Assembly (NCBI GenBank): GCA_012295225.1
Contig: WMKK01000009.1
Span: 269,909-333,908, forward strand
Reading direction: 5' to 3'
Length of the DNA stretch: 64,000 nt
From: Ostreococcus mediterraneus
Taxonomy: Eukaryota > Chlorophyta > Mamiellophyceae > Mamiellales > Bathycoccaceae
Below the pieces are notes generated by a model. That model saw only the letters and a list, made by a program, of their open reading frames with translations, did no database searches and was not told the DNA's origin. How positions within the stretch are numbered: position 1 is the stretch's first letter; each line of letters starts with the position of its first letter. Shown here in pieces: positions 1-9,628 of this stretch. The translations under genes were made by a program, and so were the position numbers.

Positions 1-668
1 CACTCTACGTCGCGGTCGTGGCGGGGACGTTACTTAGGAGAATAGGGAAGAGTAGGGACGCGGCGAGCGTCGGGGCGTTGCGCGGGGTGCCGAGCTCCGT
101 CGCCGCGCGCATCGCCATGCTAGAGCAAGCGAATGACAGCGTGGTAGAAGTATCGAGACGCACGGCACGAGATGTTTCTAGAGTAGGGACGCGCTTGAGA
201 CTCACTCGACGAGAATTGTCACCGCCGTTACGTAAAGTACAAGCGGAGACCAAGGAGAACGCGCAAATTCTCGCTGCCGTCGCGCAGCGCATCGAACTCC
301 TCGAAGCCGAGCTCGTGGATGGACAATCCACGATGTCTGGCCTGCACACCGTCAGCTCAAAGCAGTTCGAAGTGCTATCCAAGGCGATATCAGACCTGAA
401 ACAATCACAAGCCGAACTCGAGGCGCGTTTGATTGAGGTGAAAATCGACGCCGGCGCCGTGAAATTTGAAGACCAACTCGTGCGAGACGAAGAAACAATC
501 TCCTCTCGCAACACCGACGATGCGGCGACAACAATCAAAAAGGTCAAAAAGGTAGACTTTAGCACAAGCCCCAACGCCGTCCGCACAAAAGACGACGACG
601 GTGACGACGACGACGACGACAGTCGACGCGACGACGGTTTCATCCGCTACCCGCGCCGAAGCGAATAG
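1..668 (+). CDS. C-terminal part of a coiled-coil protein (5' end outside window)
   Basis: The reading frame is open from the first bases of the window and ends with TAG at 666-668, so the start lies upstream. The first codons encode a short hydrophobic run (LYVAVVAGTLL) that could be the end of a membrane segment. The following 150 residues are rich in E, Q, L and R with heptad-like spacing, which suggests a coiled coil. The C-terminus is acidic (a DDDDDD run encoded by a GAC repeat near 595-620). I do not recognise a family. The gene is real by length and codon use, but its function is unknown. Confidence 0.6.
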   Translation, partial: LYVAVVAGTLLRRIGKSRDAASVGALRGVPSSVAARIAMLEQANDSVVEVSRRTARDVSRVGTRLRLTRRELSPPLRKVQAETKENAQILAAVAQRIELLEAELVDGQSTMSGLHTVSSKQFEVLSKAISDLKQSQAELEARLIEVKIDAGAVKFEDQLVRDEETISSRNTDDAATTIKKVKKVDFSTSPNAVRTKDDDGDDDDDDSRRDDGFIRYPRRSE

Positions 669-951
669 CCACTTTCCATTCGCGCCCTGCGTTCCGCCAC
701 CCCACGTGTGATACCATAAAACCACACAATCATCACTCCACTTTCCCCAGTCGCGTTGTTATCGTCGTCACCCTCACCCACACGCACGCCCATCGACGAG
801 TATGAGTATCGCGCACACGCGTCCCGACGATAACCTCGTCCAGTCAGCACACGAGTGTGTGACGTCACGCCTCGGCACTCGACGCCTCGCGCGCGAACCC
901 GTTGCCCAGCGCGCGCCCCACAGACGACAACGCGTGACGACAGAGATATCG

Positions 952-1338
952 ATGATGCACGCCCACGCGACGCACGCACGCACGGCGATCGCGACGACGC
1001 ATTCGTGCGCGCACCCGCGCCCCAGCGCCCAGCGCCAAGCGGTGGTCGTTCGCGCGAAAAACGACATCGATCGCGCCACTGGGTACATCGGTAAGGATAA
1101 CAGTGGGAGCGGGAACATTTTTGCCATCGAACCGAGGCAGTTGTACACCGAAAGCCCGACGAGCGATAAGTACGCGAAGAAAGGTTTGGGTGGGATCGGC
1201 GGTCTCGCCGTAGCCGCGGCGGTGATCGGAGGCGTGGTATTCGCCACGACCTCGCTCACGGGGTTCGAGGAGGCGAATAATGAGTTTGCGAATTATAATG
1301 GGCAGTCGGTGTCGTATTACGAGACGCAGTTTAAGTAA
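952..1338 (+). CDS. Plastid-targeted Ssl1498-like thylakoid membrane protein
   Basis: The 128-residue product starts at the first of two adjacent ATGs (952, 955). The frame is open further upstream, but that part reads as GC-rich leader. Residues 1-40 are rich in A, T, R and H and end near VVVRAKND, typical of a plastid transit peptide. The mature part has the order GSGNIFAIEPRQLY, a polar linker, then one transmembrane helix (about 83-103). This matches the cyanobacterial Ssl1498 family of small light-harvesting-like proteins, which carry an N-F-A-x-E-P-K/R-x-Y motif before a single helix. That assignment is from memory of the family and is moderate. A thylakoid location is inferred. Confidence 0.62.
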   Translation: MMHAHATHARTAIATTHSCAHPRPSAQRQAVVVRAKNDIDRATGYIGKDNSGSGNIFAIEPRQLYTESPTSDKYAKKGLGGIGGLAVAAAVIGGVVFATTSLTGFEEANNEFANYNGQSVSYYETQFK

Positions 1339-1560
1339 ATGATGACGACGACGGGGGCGATACGCGATATGAATTGCTTTGTAATGATAACGACGGTGAC
1401 AACCATCTCGACGAGCCCTTGATAGAGCGCCTCGCGGTGGTCTTGCATGATCACGCGCTGTGCGCTCGCAGTGACGCGCGCCAGAACGTCGAGCGGGGCG
1501 TGGACGACGCGCAGGGCGACGGTGGGCGCGCGACGGGCGTCTCGCGAGGCGACGAGCGCC

Positions 1561-2040
1561 ATGGCGAATGCTGACGCTGACCGCGGGTACGCGTTTGGAC
1601 CGATAGTAATCCCGCGCACGCAAGTGTTTTACGAAACCCCGAGCACGTTTGCGCTGGTGAATTTAAAACCTGTCGTTCGCGGGCACGTGCTGGTGTGTCC
1701 GCGGCGCGTCGTGGCGAAATTTACCGACTTGACGTCGGATGAGATATCAGACTTGTGGCGCTCGGTGGCGCGCGTGCAACGTCAAATAGAACGCGTGCAT
1801 GACACGACATCGAGCACGTTGGCGATACAAGACGGTCCGTTAGCGGGGCAAAGTGTGCCGCACGTGCACGTACACGTGTTACCGCGTCGAGAGGGTGATT
1901 TTGAGCGCAACGACGACGTGTACGACGCGTTGGAGGGACGGGCGTCCAAGGCGTTGGATAACGACGCTCGCGAACCGCGGACGGCGGAGGAGATGCGCAT
2001 CGAAGCCGATGCATTTAGGGCGTTGTTTGTCGATGAGTAG
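1561..2040 (+). CDS. FHIT: HIT-family dinucleoside polyphosphate hydrolase (FHIT-like)
   Basis: The 159-residue product has the histidine triad HVHVHVL at about residues 100-106, preceded by a Q-D-G-P-x-A-G-Q-S-V-P stretch and by FGPIVIP and LVNLKPVVRGHVLVCP, all hallmarks of the Fhit branch. Fhit enzymes cleave Ap3A-type dinucleoside polyphosphates through a covalent histidine-AMP intermediate. Human FHIT has 147 residues, so the length fits. The ATG at 1561 was chosen because the family-like sequence starts directly after it; upstream in-frame sequence is low-complexity. The next gene starts 150 nt downstream on the same strand. Confidence 0.9.
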   Translation: MANADADRGYAFGPIVIPRTQVFYETPSTFALVNLKPVVRGHVLVCPRRVVAKFTDLTSDEISDLWRSVARVQRQIERVHDTTSSTLAIQDGPLAGQSVPHVHVHVLPRREGDFERNDDVYDALEGRASKALDNDAREPRTAEEMRIEADAFRALFVDE

Positions 2041-2189
2041 TGTAAAAGTTGCACGCGACAGGGTTGTACATTGAATTGTTGTAGATTTTTTATTCCACCT
2101 GGCGCGACGACGTCGGTTGCGCATGCCTCACACGTCTCCACGCCTGCATCCATCGTCGCGCGACGCGAAACGACGCGTAACAGTCCACC

Positions 2190-3263
2190 ATGGGTGTGTT
2201 TGCTGGTCTTGACTTCATTAAAGACGCGCTGAACATCGGATACGACGCGACGAAGACGAAAACTTCACTGCGGTTGTGCGTCGGACGCATCAAATTGCTC
2301 AAGAATAAAAAGTCCGCCGCACGAGACGCGTTAGTTCGAGATGTTGTGGATTTACTGACAAATAAAAAACACGCGCAAGCGCGGGTGAGGGTGGAATCCG
2401 TCGTGCGCGATGAGCGAACGTTGAAAGCGTTTGAGGTGTTGGAAATCTTGTGCGAGCAATTGATTGTTCGACTTCCGTTAGTGAGCGCTTCGAAAGAGTT
2501 GCCTGATGAACTCCGCGAACCCATTGCGAGTGTGATTTATGCCGCCAAGCGATCGTTAGAACTACCCGAACTCACGAGCGCGAAGCAGCAGTTTGGACGC
2601 AAATATGGGAAAGATTTTGCGAAATCTTGCGACGATGACAAGACAGCCAAAGCGTGCGGGGCACACCCAGCAATTTTGGATGCGTTAAAAGTGCGCGCCG
2701 TGGATGACGCCGAATGCGTGACTCGTTTAGAAATTATCGCTACGGCGAACGGGTTAGAGGTTGAACTCGAAAGCAAAGAGATAGACGTGGCAATGGACAC
2801 GCGCAACGGCGCTATTGACAATGGCGCAGACGTCGTGTATAAAGACGCCATGGAAGCTGCCGCCGCCGCGGAATCTGCCGCGCAACGCGCACAGCGCGCG
2901 AGTGAAGCCGCTGCCGCTTTGGCAGGCGTTTCGCGAAAGGAAAATATGGCGGAATCCACCGCAGTTTACGACGGCACCGATGACGCTGACGTACACATTG
3001 ATGACGAAGACATCGAAGCCGTCATTGAAGAAGTCCTTGCCACGCCAGATGCCCCAGAGACTACCGACAGTGAAGACATCATGCCAGGTCCGCCACCAGG
3101 CGTCGGTGGTGCACCACTCAAAATGTCTCCAAGCGCGGCACCGTTCATCCCCAAACCAAAATCCGCGCCGGCGACGATTTCGCCAACTGCCGCCGCGGAC
3201 GCCAACGCGGGCAAAGATGACAGTGATGATCTCTCCAAGCGCTTCCAGGCGCTCAAGCGCTAG
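2190..3263 (+). CDS. IST1: IST1-like ESCRT-III-associated protein
   Basis: A 357-residue protein. Residues 1-175 form the helical IST1 fold (MGVFAGLDF, then KTKTSLRLCVGRIKLLKNKK and long conserved helices). The middle is Ala/Glu-rich and acidic, followed by a Pro-rich linker (PGPPPGVGG). The last residues, DDLSKRFQALKR, nearly match the C-terminal MIM1 motif of animal IST1 (DDLSRRFEELK), which binds the MIT domain of VPS4 in other eukaryotes. The likely role is regulating VPS4 disassembly of ESCRT-III in endosomal sorting and cytokinesis. The presence of both ends suggests a complete, functional protein. Confidence 0.9.
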   Translation: MGVFAGLDFIKDALNIGYDATKTKTSLRLCVGRIKLLKNKKSAARDALVRDVVDLLTNKKHAQARVRVESVVRDERTLKAFEVLEILCEQLIVRLPLVSASKELPDELREPIASVIYAAKRSLELPELTSAKQQFGRKYGKDFAKSCDDDKTAKACGAHPAILDALKVRAVDDAECVTRLEIIATANGLEVELESKEIDVAMDTRNGAIDNGADVVYKDAMEAAAAAESAAQRAQRASEAAAALAGVSRKENMAESTAVYDGTDDADVHIDDEDIEAVIEEVLATPDAPETTDSEDIMPGPPPGVGGAPLKMSPSAAPFIPKPKSAPATISPTAAADANAGKDDSDDLSKRFQALKR

Positions 3264-3421
3264 CGATGCGCTTAAATGTAATCATTTCTCGCTTCAAAAC
3301 GCTCGCATGCGCGACATTTCTCGCCCGTCGTCGTTGTAATAAAGTCTTCAGTAAAATGTAAAGCGTCCATGACGTCACTGTTGAACCTCACACACGCGCA
3401 CGCTCGAAGACGAGGCGCGAG

Positions 3422-5260
3422 ATGGCGCTTCGCCGCGCTCTCACCACTGGCTCGACCATCGGCATTGCATCCGCGTCGTGCGCGCTGGCGGTGTATGGCT
3501 TCACGTCGACGTCCGCGATGGACTCGAACGGCGATGGCGCCGATGGGACGCTGCCTCGAGACCCGTGGGCGATTGCATCGACGCCTTTGCCCACGCGTGC
3601 GGCGATGTTGGCGTCATTGAAGCGGAACGAAACGAACAAGTTTGATGTTTTAATCATCGGCGGCGGTGCCACGGGCGCTGGGTGCGCGGTGGACGCGGCG
3701 ACACGTGGGTTGAGCGCGTGCGCGCTCGAAGGCGAAGACTTTGGCGCTGGCACGAGCGGACGGTCGACGAAATTAGTACACGGTGGTGTGCGATATTTAG
3801 AAAAGGCGGTGTTTCAACTCGATCCTGGGCAATTGAAATTAGTTTTTGAGGCGTTGATGGAGCGAAAAACGTTGTTGAATAATGCGCCACATTTGACGCG
3901 AGCGTTGCCGATCGCGACGCCGTGCTACGAGTGGTGGGAGGTGCCGTATTATTGGGCTGGTATGAAAGCGTATGATTTAGTGGCTGGTATGCAAGGGTTG
4001 ACTTTGTCAAGTTTCGCACGTGCGGGTAAAGTGGGAGAGATGTTCCCGCAACTGGCGCAAAAGCGAACGGATGATGGCGAGAAGACGATGAAAGGGTCGA
4101 TTGTGTATTACGACGGACAGTTTGATGACGCAAGGCTCAATGTAGCGCTTGCGTGTACTGCAGCGCACGCTGGTGCGACGATTGTGAATCACACGCGAGT
4201 AGTAAAGCTTCATAAAGACGGCGAACGCGTCGTTGGTGTTCGTGCGCGCGACATGTTGACTGGAAGTGAGTTTGACGTGTACGCCAAGACGATTATTAAC
4301 GCGAGCGGACCTTTTACGGATGAACTGCGTAAGATGTCCGACTCCAAGGCAAATGGGATCATGATGCCTTCAGCAGGGGCACATATTACGCTTCCTGCGT
4401 ATTACTGTCCGAGCGATATGGGGCTTATTGTGCCCAAAACGAAGGATGGTCGCGTCGTGTTTCTACTCCCATGGCTAGGCGCGTGCATCGCCGGTACAAC
4501 GGACAAGCAGTGTGACGTTACGATGACACCCAAGGCTACGAAAGAGGAGGTAGAGTTTATATTAGAGTCTATTGCGCCGTATTTGAAGGTAGACACTCGG
4601 AAGTCAGATATTCTTAGCGTGTGGAGCGGCATTCGTCCGCTCGCGTCTGACCCATCAGCTGGCGACACCGAAAACATGTCGCGGGATCACATCATCGCTG
4701 TGGAGAAGGATGGTATGGTAACTATCACTGGGGGTAAATGGACCACATACAGAAGAATGGCTGAAGAAGCCGTCGACAAGGCGATCGAAATAGGTGGTTT
4801 GGCGGATGATGCTGGTAAGTGTCGCACCGCTTCATTGGGGGTTGTCGGAGCACATGGATACACGAGAGATCTTTTCGTCAAAGTAGCTCAACGTGGTGGT
4901 AAGGGTTTCGGCGGTCCGCCGGATGAAGTCGTTGCGAAACATCTCGCGACTTCATATGGCGATCGGGCACTCGTGGTCGCAGACTTGGCGGCGTACTCGC
5001 ACTTGTCCCAACGCTTAATTCCAAACCATCCAGTAATTGAAGCGGAAGTCGTGTACGCTGCACGAGCAGAATACTGCCAAACTGCGGTAGATTTCCTCGC
5101 GAGACGTACTCGCTTAGCATTCTTAGACATTAAGGCTGCTGAAGAGGCGCTACCACGTGTGGTTGAGCTCCTTGGCGCAGAGCTCAAGTGGAGCTTTATG
5201 CGTCGTCGTCGTGAGATCTCTGATGCAAAAAAGTTCTTGTCAACGTTCAAGGCGGAGTAA
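3422..5260 (+). CDS. SDP6: FAD-dependent glycerol-3-phosphate dehydrogenase, mitochondrial
   Basis: A 612-residue flavoprotein that oxidises glycerol-3-phosphate to dihydroxyacetone phosphate and passes electrons to ubiquinone. The N-terminus (MALRRALTTGSTIG) fits mitochondrial targeting. The dinucleotide-binding motif IIGGGATGAG lies at about residues 78-87, followed by the DFGAGTSGRSTKLVHGGVRYL block diagnostic of GlpD/GUT2-type enzymes. GKWTTYR near residue 440 and the C-terminal helical DAO_C region are present. No EF-hand extension like that of animal GPD2 is seen, which matches plant SDP6. The ATG at 3422 is the first in frame. The gene converges with the Sel1-repeat gene, leaving 66 nt between them. 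Confidence 0.95.
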   Translation: MALRRALTTGSTIGIASASCALAVYGFTSTSAMDSNGDGADGTLPRDPWAIASTPLPTRAAMLASLKRNETNKFDVLIIGGGATGAGCAVDAATRGLSACALEGEDFGAGTSGRSTKLVHGGVRYLEKAVFQLDPGQLKLVFEALMERKTLLNNAPHLTRALPIATPCYEWWEVPYYWAGMKAYDLVAGMQGLTLSSFARAGKVGEMFPQLAQKRTDDGEKTMKGSIVYYDGQFDDARLNVALACTAAHAGATIVNHTRVVKLHKDGERVVGVRARDMLTGSEFDVYAKTIINASGPFTDELRKMSDSKANGIMMPSAGAHITLPAYYCPSDMGLIVPKTKDGRVVFLLPWLGACIAGTTDKQCDVTMTPKATKEEVEFILESIAPYLKVDTRKSDILSVWSGIRPLASDPSAGDTENMSRDHIIAVEKDGMVTITGGKWTTYRRMAEEAVDKAIEIGGLADDAGKCRTASLGVVGAHGYTRDLFVKVAQRGGKGFGGPPDEVVAKHLATSYGDRALVVADLAAYSHLSQRLIPNHPVIEAEVVYAARAEYCQTAVDFLARRTRLAFLDIKAAEEALPRVVELLGAELKWSFMRRRREISDAKKFLSTFKAE

Positions 5261-5326
5261 ATTTCCTAATTGGTTCGTTTTGTACCGGTACACGTTTTGT
5301 ATTACACATAAATAAATACACGTCGA

Positions 5327-6793
5327 TCACATCTGTTCGCTGTAGAAAACTTCTTCGATGCAGCGATTTGCGGCGTTCTTGACTCTTTCACCTGCAGTCA
5401 ACGTGAGAAGCTCATAAAATCGCTTGGAAAGATCGGCATACTGCTCAACCTCTTTCGTCAGCGCTTCTATGGATAATTCGGCGGCCAAACTCTCGGCACG
5501 GTCGCGCAGTATCTCTGGTTTTGATGCGTTCAAGTCTGAAAGCAAAGCTACTCCATCTGCAGCATCTTCAATTCCAAAGTCCAACCCCACATTAAATGCA
5601 TCCAGAGCCTCGTCAAGCTCGCCATTCACTATCTGCGAATAGCCGAGAGACGTAAAGGCACTCATGACTCCGCCTTGAGCTGCCAATTCGTAATACTTTT
5701 GCGCTTCATAGAAATTCTGTTCGACACCAATGCCTTCTTCGAGGCACAGCGCCAAGTTATTCATCGCCGCTGGGTTTCCAAGCGTGACAGCTTCTTGGAA
5801 ATAACTCGCCGCATTGTCCTTTTCAGCACCCTCACCTATCTCTAAATATTCTAAAACCCCCAAGTTATTTGCACAGATGGGACAACCTTCTTTGATACCT
5901 TCTCTGTACCAACCTCGCGCTTGTTCGTAGTCGCGCTCCATACCAATACCGAGTTCATACATACGACCAATACTCGAGTAAGCTGGTACGAACTGTTCTT
6001 TGGCGGCAGTGACGTAGCACTTTAATGCCTCTTTCGCCTTTTCTTCGCTTATCTTATCATCTTTGTTGGCCTCACACGCTTCTGCTTCGAGCACCTTGCC
6101 TCTCGCATGTAGCGTGTACGCCGCACTTGCCGGTCCAAGTGGAACTTCTGGTAGCACAACTTCTTTTCTCTTGCCCTCAACAGCCTCACGCGGTCTATCT
6201 ATTGCTAATTCTACAGGATCATCCATCATCACCGCCACGACTTGACCATTCGCGCTTCGCAGCGCGCGCATGGTGCACCCGATGTCCTCGTCTTGACACA
6301 CGTAACGCCTTCCACGCGCGTTCTCGATCATTTCCACTCCGCCGTACGGATTGACTCGTTGCCAATGCGTGACTCCATCGATTTTGGTGTCGTATCCACG
6401 TAATTCCAAGCACTCTCCTGCGCGCGCGACGCCGCGGATGCGAGCTCCAGAGCCGTACTCACCATCCTCACCTCTTCCGTACGCGCTCTCGAGTCCACCA
6501 CCAATCATCACCGCGGCAGCTCGTTCGTTCTCCCCATCACGTCCATCGATCTCGCTCGCGGGTACGTATCCATCGTCTCGCCCGCGCGCTTGCTCGTCCA
6601 AATACCTCGACGTGAGCGTGCTTTTGTAGTCATCGGCATGCGCCAGGGCGAGGGCGTGTTCGGCGGGCGTTCGCTGCGGCGTGAGGAGCGCGCGAGGGGT
6701 AATTGTGCGAGGCGTCGGTGAACGCGGTTGACGCCATTTATAATTTTCCACGTCGTCCGCCTCGTCGAACCGAGTGTTGACGTGAAGCGCCAT
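5327..6793 (-). CDS. Sel1-like repeat protein with unassigned N-terminal half
   Basis: A 488-residue protein. Residues about 250-400 contain at least four Sel1/TPR-like units (AYSSIGRMYELGIGMERDYEQA, ANNLGVLEYLEIG, AMNNLALCLEEGIGVEQNF, AFTSLGYSQI). Such helical repeats scaffold protein complexes. The first 210 residues have no family that I recognise. They include a possible small beta-rich module (residues 120-200) with GYDTKIDGVTHWQRVNPYGG and two nearby cysteines (YVCQDEDIGC). No signal peptide or membrane segment is evident. The ATG at 6793 is in good frame with the body. Confidence 0.75.
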   Translation of the reverse strand: MALHVNTRFDEADDVENYKWRQPRSPTPRTITPRALLTPQRTPAEHALALAHADDYKSTLTSRYLDEQARGRDDGYVPASEIDGRDGENERAAAVMIGGGLESAYGRGEDGEYGSGARIRGVARAGECLELRGYDTKIDGVTHWQRVNPYGGVEMIENARGRRYVCQDEDIGCTMRALRSANGQVVAVMMDDPVELAIDRPREAVEGKRKEVVLPEVPLGPASAAYTLHARGKVLEAEACEANKDDKISEEKAKEALKCYVTAAKEQFVPAYSSIGRMYELGIGMERDYEQARGWYREGIKEGCPICANNLGVLEYLEIGEGAEKDNAASYFQEAVTLGNPAAMNNLALCLEEGIGVEQNFYEAQKYYELAAQGGVMSAFTSLGYSQIVNGELDEALDAFNVGLDFGIEDAADGVALLSDLNASKPEILRDRAESLAAELSIEALTKEVEQYADLSKRFYELLTLTAGERVKNAANRCIEEVFYSEQM

Positions 6794-7013
6794 GCGAGGC
6801 GACGAGTGCAGCCGTCGCGCCCGAGGGCATCTAGTTGGCCCGAGGGCATCTAGATGGCGAGGCTTTTAGGCGAACAAATAAAAGGAACGAGATGCACATT
6901 TACGAAATTAACTTGTGTATGATTACACATATTCCAATCCCCCCACTAGTTGGGCACCAAACACCTCCTCGCCGCCGCCGCCGCCGGCCGACAAATTTCC
7001 AACACACTCCTCT

Positions 7014-8277
7014 TTAGTTCATACGGCGGATGAGCGCGTTGATCTTGTCTTCGCGGTTACCAGCCATACCACCTTCAATGTAGTGCTTCTTCTTCTCGGT
7101 CATACCGCCGTTCGGGGCGGAGAGCTTGAAGGGCCACAAGAAGTTGGCGCACTCCTTGAAGTTCGGGCCAGCGGTGTAGATCTCGTGGATCAAATCTTCG
7201 ACGCAAATGATACCCTTGGAGCCGAGCGCCTTCTCGATAACCTCGTTGTCCGTGAGCGGAATGCGTTGCTTGTTCACCTTACCGTAACCACGCTTGTAGA
7301 TGAGCTCTCTAACGCTCTTCAAGTTCGGGTAACCAAACATGACGTACGGTTCCACCTTGCGGAGCTGGTTGAGCGTCGCCTTGTTCGCCTTCATGAAGAT
7401 ACCATTGTGGATTTGGCGCAAGCGCAAGAGTTGAAGAATCTTCTTCGTCTTCGGGTGGATGTCGTTGAGACCGCGGAGGCGCATCACAAAGATGAGCTTA
7501 TCCTCGGGTTCGACGTAGAAACCACCCTTGGCGCGCGCTTCGCGCTTGAGGCGCACGAGATCCGTTTCCTTTGAGGCGTACGCAAAGTCACTCAGTCAGT
7601 CGCATGTCACTCGCATTCGTCGAAAACATCACAAGAGAGTGTGTTTGTAACAACTCTCTCACGCACTTGAACTCGCACACACGCACGCGCAATCAAAAAC
7701 AAAAAACTCACCTGGTCGCGGTACTCCTTCACATACTTCTCCGCGCGCTTGAAGATTTCCTCGCGCTTCTTCTCGCCGGCAGCCTTGGCAGACGCCGCGG
7801 CGGCAGCCTTTTGCTCAGCCCATTGAGCATCGCGCGTGCGCTTTTTCAACACAGATTCCGGAACAGACGGCTGCACGTTCACGAAACACACACGCGTCGT
7901 CAGTACGCACACAATCGTCAAACCTCTCGCACGGGTTTGCGCGTTTAGGGTCTCGCGCGCATCATCATCATCACCCAACACTCGTCGCCCGCGCGCGCAC
8001 GACGCCGCCCACGCGCGCGCGCGCACACGCACACGACGACACCCATCATCATCATTCCATGCGCATCCGTCCACGCCCATCGCACCCGCGCGCGCGCGCG
8101 CAGCCGCGCACCACCAACCCTCGCGCCGCACCGATCGACCGCTTTAGGGTCACCCGCGCCCCGAGCCGCGACGACGACGGCGACGACGACCCGGGCGCCG
8201 CGCGCGTGCGAACACCACCCACGCACACATCGCACGCGATCGACCTCGCGCACATCGCGCGAACGCATACGTACCAT
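7014..8277 (-). CDS. RPL7: Cytosolic 60S ribosomal protein L7 (uL30), three exons
   Basis: I read exons 8277-8275, 7870-7712 and 7568-7014 (minus strand), giving 238 residues. Exon 1 is only the ATG and is followed at once by the donor GTACGT. Intron 1 (8274-7871, 404 nt) ends GTGCAG before [11 protein letters not shown], and intron 2 (7711-7569, 143 nt) joins EYRDQ to [11 protein letters not shown]. All junctions are phase 0. The product matches eukaryotic L7 along its length ([55 protein letters not shown], final INALIRRMN). It is a structural component of the large ribosomal subunit. The ATG-only exon is inferred; a transcript would settle it. Confidence 0.92.
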
Positions 8278-8395
8278 GGCGTCCTGTGCGTCGAATTAAG
8301 AGGCCGATGGGACGTCGCGCGCGCCGAGTCGCGTCCGCGCGCGCGCGGGTGGTGGTGGTTCACGCGTGTCACACACGGACCAAGTCCCTGCGATC

Positions 8396-8694
8396 CAGTC
8401 CAGGAGAGGACCTTAAATAAGGACCTTAAAACGCCACATGTCCGATCGACTTTTTGGGCGCGATTGACCAATTATGACCAGGCGAATGGGTATTGAACGT
8501 GACATTCTTCACGTGCGTCGCGCGACGACGCGTTATTTGCGAGATTTTTCAACGTGATCGAGTGACTCTGTATAGTTTCTGTCATCTGACGAAGTTTCGT
8601 GAGATTTGGCGTCGATGCGACGGCGCGGTGGATTGAAATGTGCGTTTCGTGTGCAAGAGTCCCTCGGGCAGATTGAGTTGTGAACGGTCAGATG
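8396..8694 (+). repeat. Left inverted arm of the element
   Basis: The outer end holds two copies of GGACCTTAA separated by ATAA (near 8407-8430). Characteristic blocks shared with the right arm are TGACCAATTATGACCAGGC, TTGAACGTGACATTCTTCACG, GTCATCTGACGAAGTTTCGT and GGTGGATTGAAATGTGCG. Confidence 0.85.
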
Positions 8695-9049
8695 CCACGA
8701 TGTGCGTCGAGGCGCAGCCGTCACACTGATGCGTTAGAGGCATGGGCATACGGCGCGCGTGAGTGTAATTCATTTGAACATGCCCTTTTCATGCTCTCTT
8801 TCGGCATGGCTCGCGCGAGTGCGCCACATTGAACACTTTTTCATCTGTCATCGTTGGCCAAAATGACTGAAAAATGGCCGAAATGGGTGAAAATGTCAAA
8901 TATTCAACGGGGCACTGACGCGTCGAATCGCGCTTAAATTTCGTCTAGAGCGGATAACCGTGTTGTATTAAAACATTAGACACCTGAAGCATCAAACTCA
9001 ATCGATTTTAGGCCGCTATGCAAGAGATGTGCGTCGACGAACTCCCTGA

Positions 9050-9378
9050 CATCTGACCGTTCACAACCCAAGCGGGCCGAGGGACTGTTGCACACGAAAC
9101 GCCAAAACACGCCAAAACACACAAAATAACGCACATTTCAATCCACCGCGCCGTCGCATCGATGCCAAATCTCACGAAACTTCGTCAGATGACAGCAAAC
9201 ATATAGTGTCACCCACTCGCGTTGAAAAATCCCACAAAAACCGCGTCGTCGCGCACATCGCGTGAAGAATGTCACGTTCAATACCCATTTGCCTGGTCAT
9301 AATTGGTCAATCGCGTTCAAAAAGTCGATCGGACATGTGGCGTTTTAAGGTCCTTATTTAAGGTCCTCTCCCGGACTG
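9050..9378 (-). repeat. Right inverted arm of the element
   Basis: The reverse complement of the left arm with scattered differences. A 30-nt insertion is seen near 9098-9127, where GCCAAAACAC occurs twice in tandem. The differences between arms argue that the element is not freshly inserted, or that the arms diverged before insertion. Confidence 0.85.
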
Positions 9379-9581
9379 CGATCTGCCCATGGCCTGATCC
9401 TGATTGGTGATCAAAACACAAGGAAACACGTTTGACCAATCATGACATCATGACCCACACATCGAGCCCCCACAGCGGTGGTCCGTCGCAAACCGTCCCC
9501 TCGCGCGATGGACCGCGACGTCACGATTCGCGTCGCATCGACGACTCGAGAATCAATCGCGCATTCGTGGCGGTACTCTGC

Positions 9582-9615
9582 GTCGCGAGTCGCGAGTCGC
9601 GAGTCGCGAGTCGCG
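9582..9615. repeat. Short tandem repeat, 7-nt unit GTCGCGA
   Basis: About five copies of GTCGCGA lie 14 nt upstream of the EMSY-like start codon, in the presumed 5' leader or core promoter. Confidence 0.9.
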
Positions 9616-9628
9616 TGAGTGAGTGATC

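Larger units (their letters stand above)
8396..9378. mobile_element. Non-autonomous MITE-like element with long inverted terminal arms
   Basis: A roughly 983-nt block bounded by inverted termini that begin CAGTCC(A/G)GGAGAGGACC. The left arm (8396-8694) and right arm (9050-9378) are inverted copies, about 85-90% alike by eye. The right arm carries an extra 30-nt piece with a duplicated CGCCAAAACA unit. CGATC directly flanks both ends (8391-8395, 9379-9383) and may be a 5-bp target-site duplication. A longer CTGCGATC match (8388-8395, 9376-9383) overlaps the right end, so the exact border is open. There is no transposase or ORF of note in the 355-nt centre. The superfamily is not assigned. Confidence 0.75.

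Noticed and set aside
865-1623. A 252-codon minus-strand frame across the Ssl1498-like and FHIT regions.
   Set aside because: Arg/His/Ala-rich, no homology, overlaps two supported genes.
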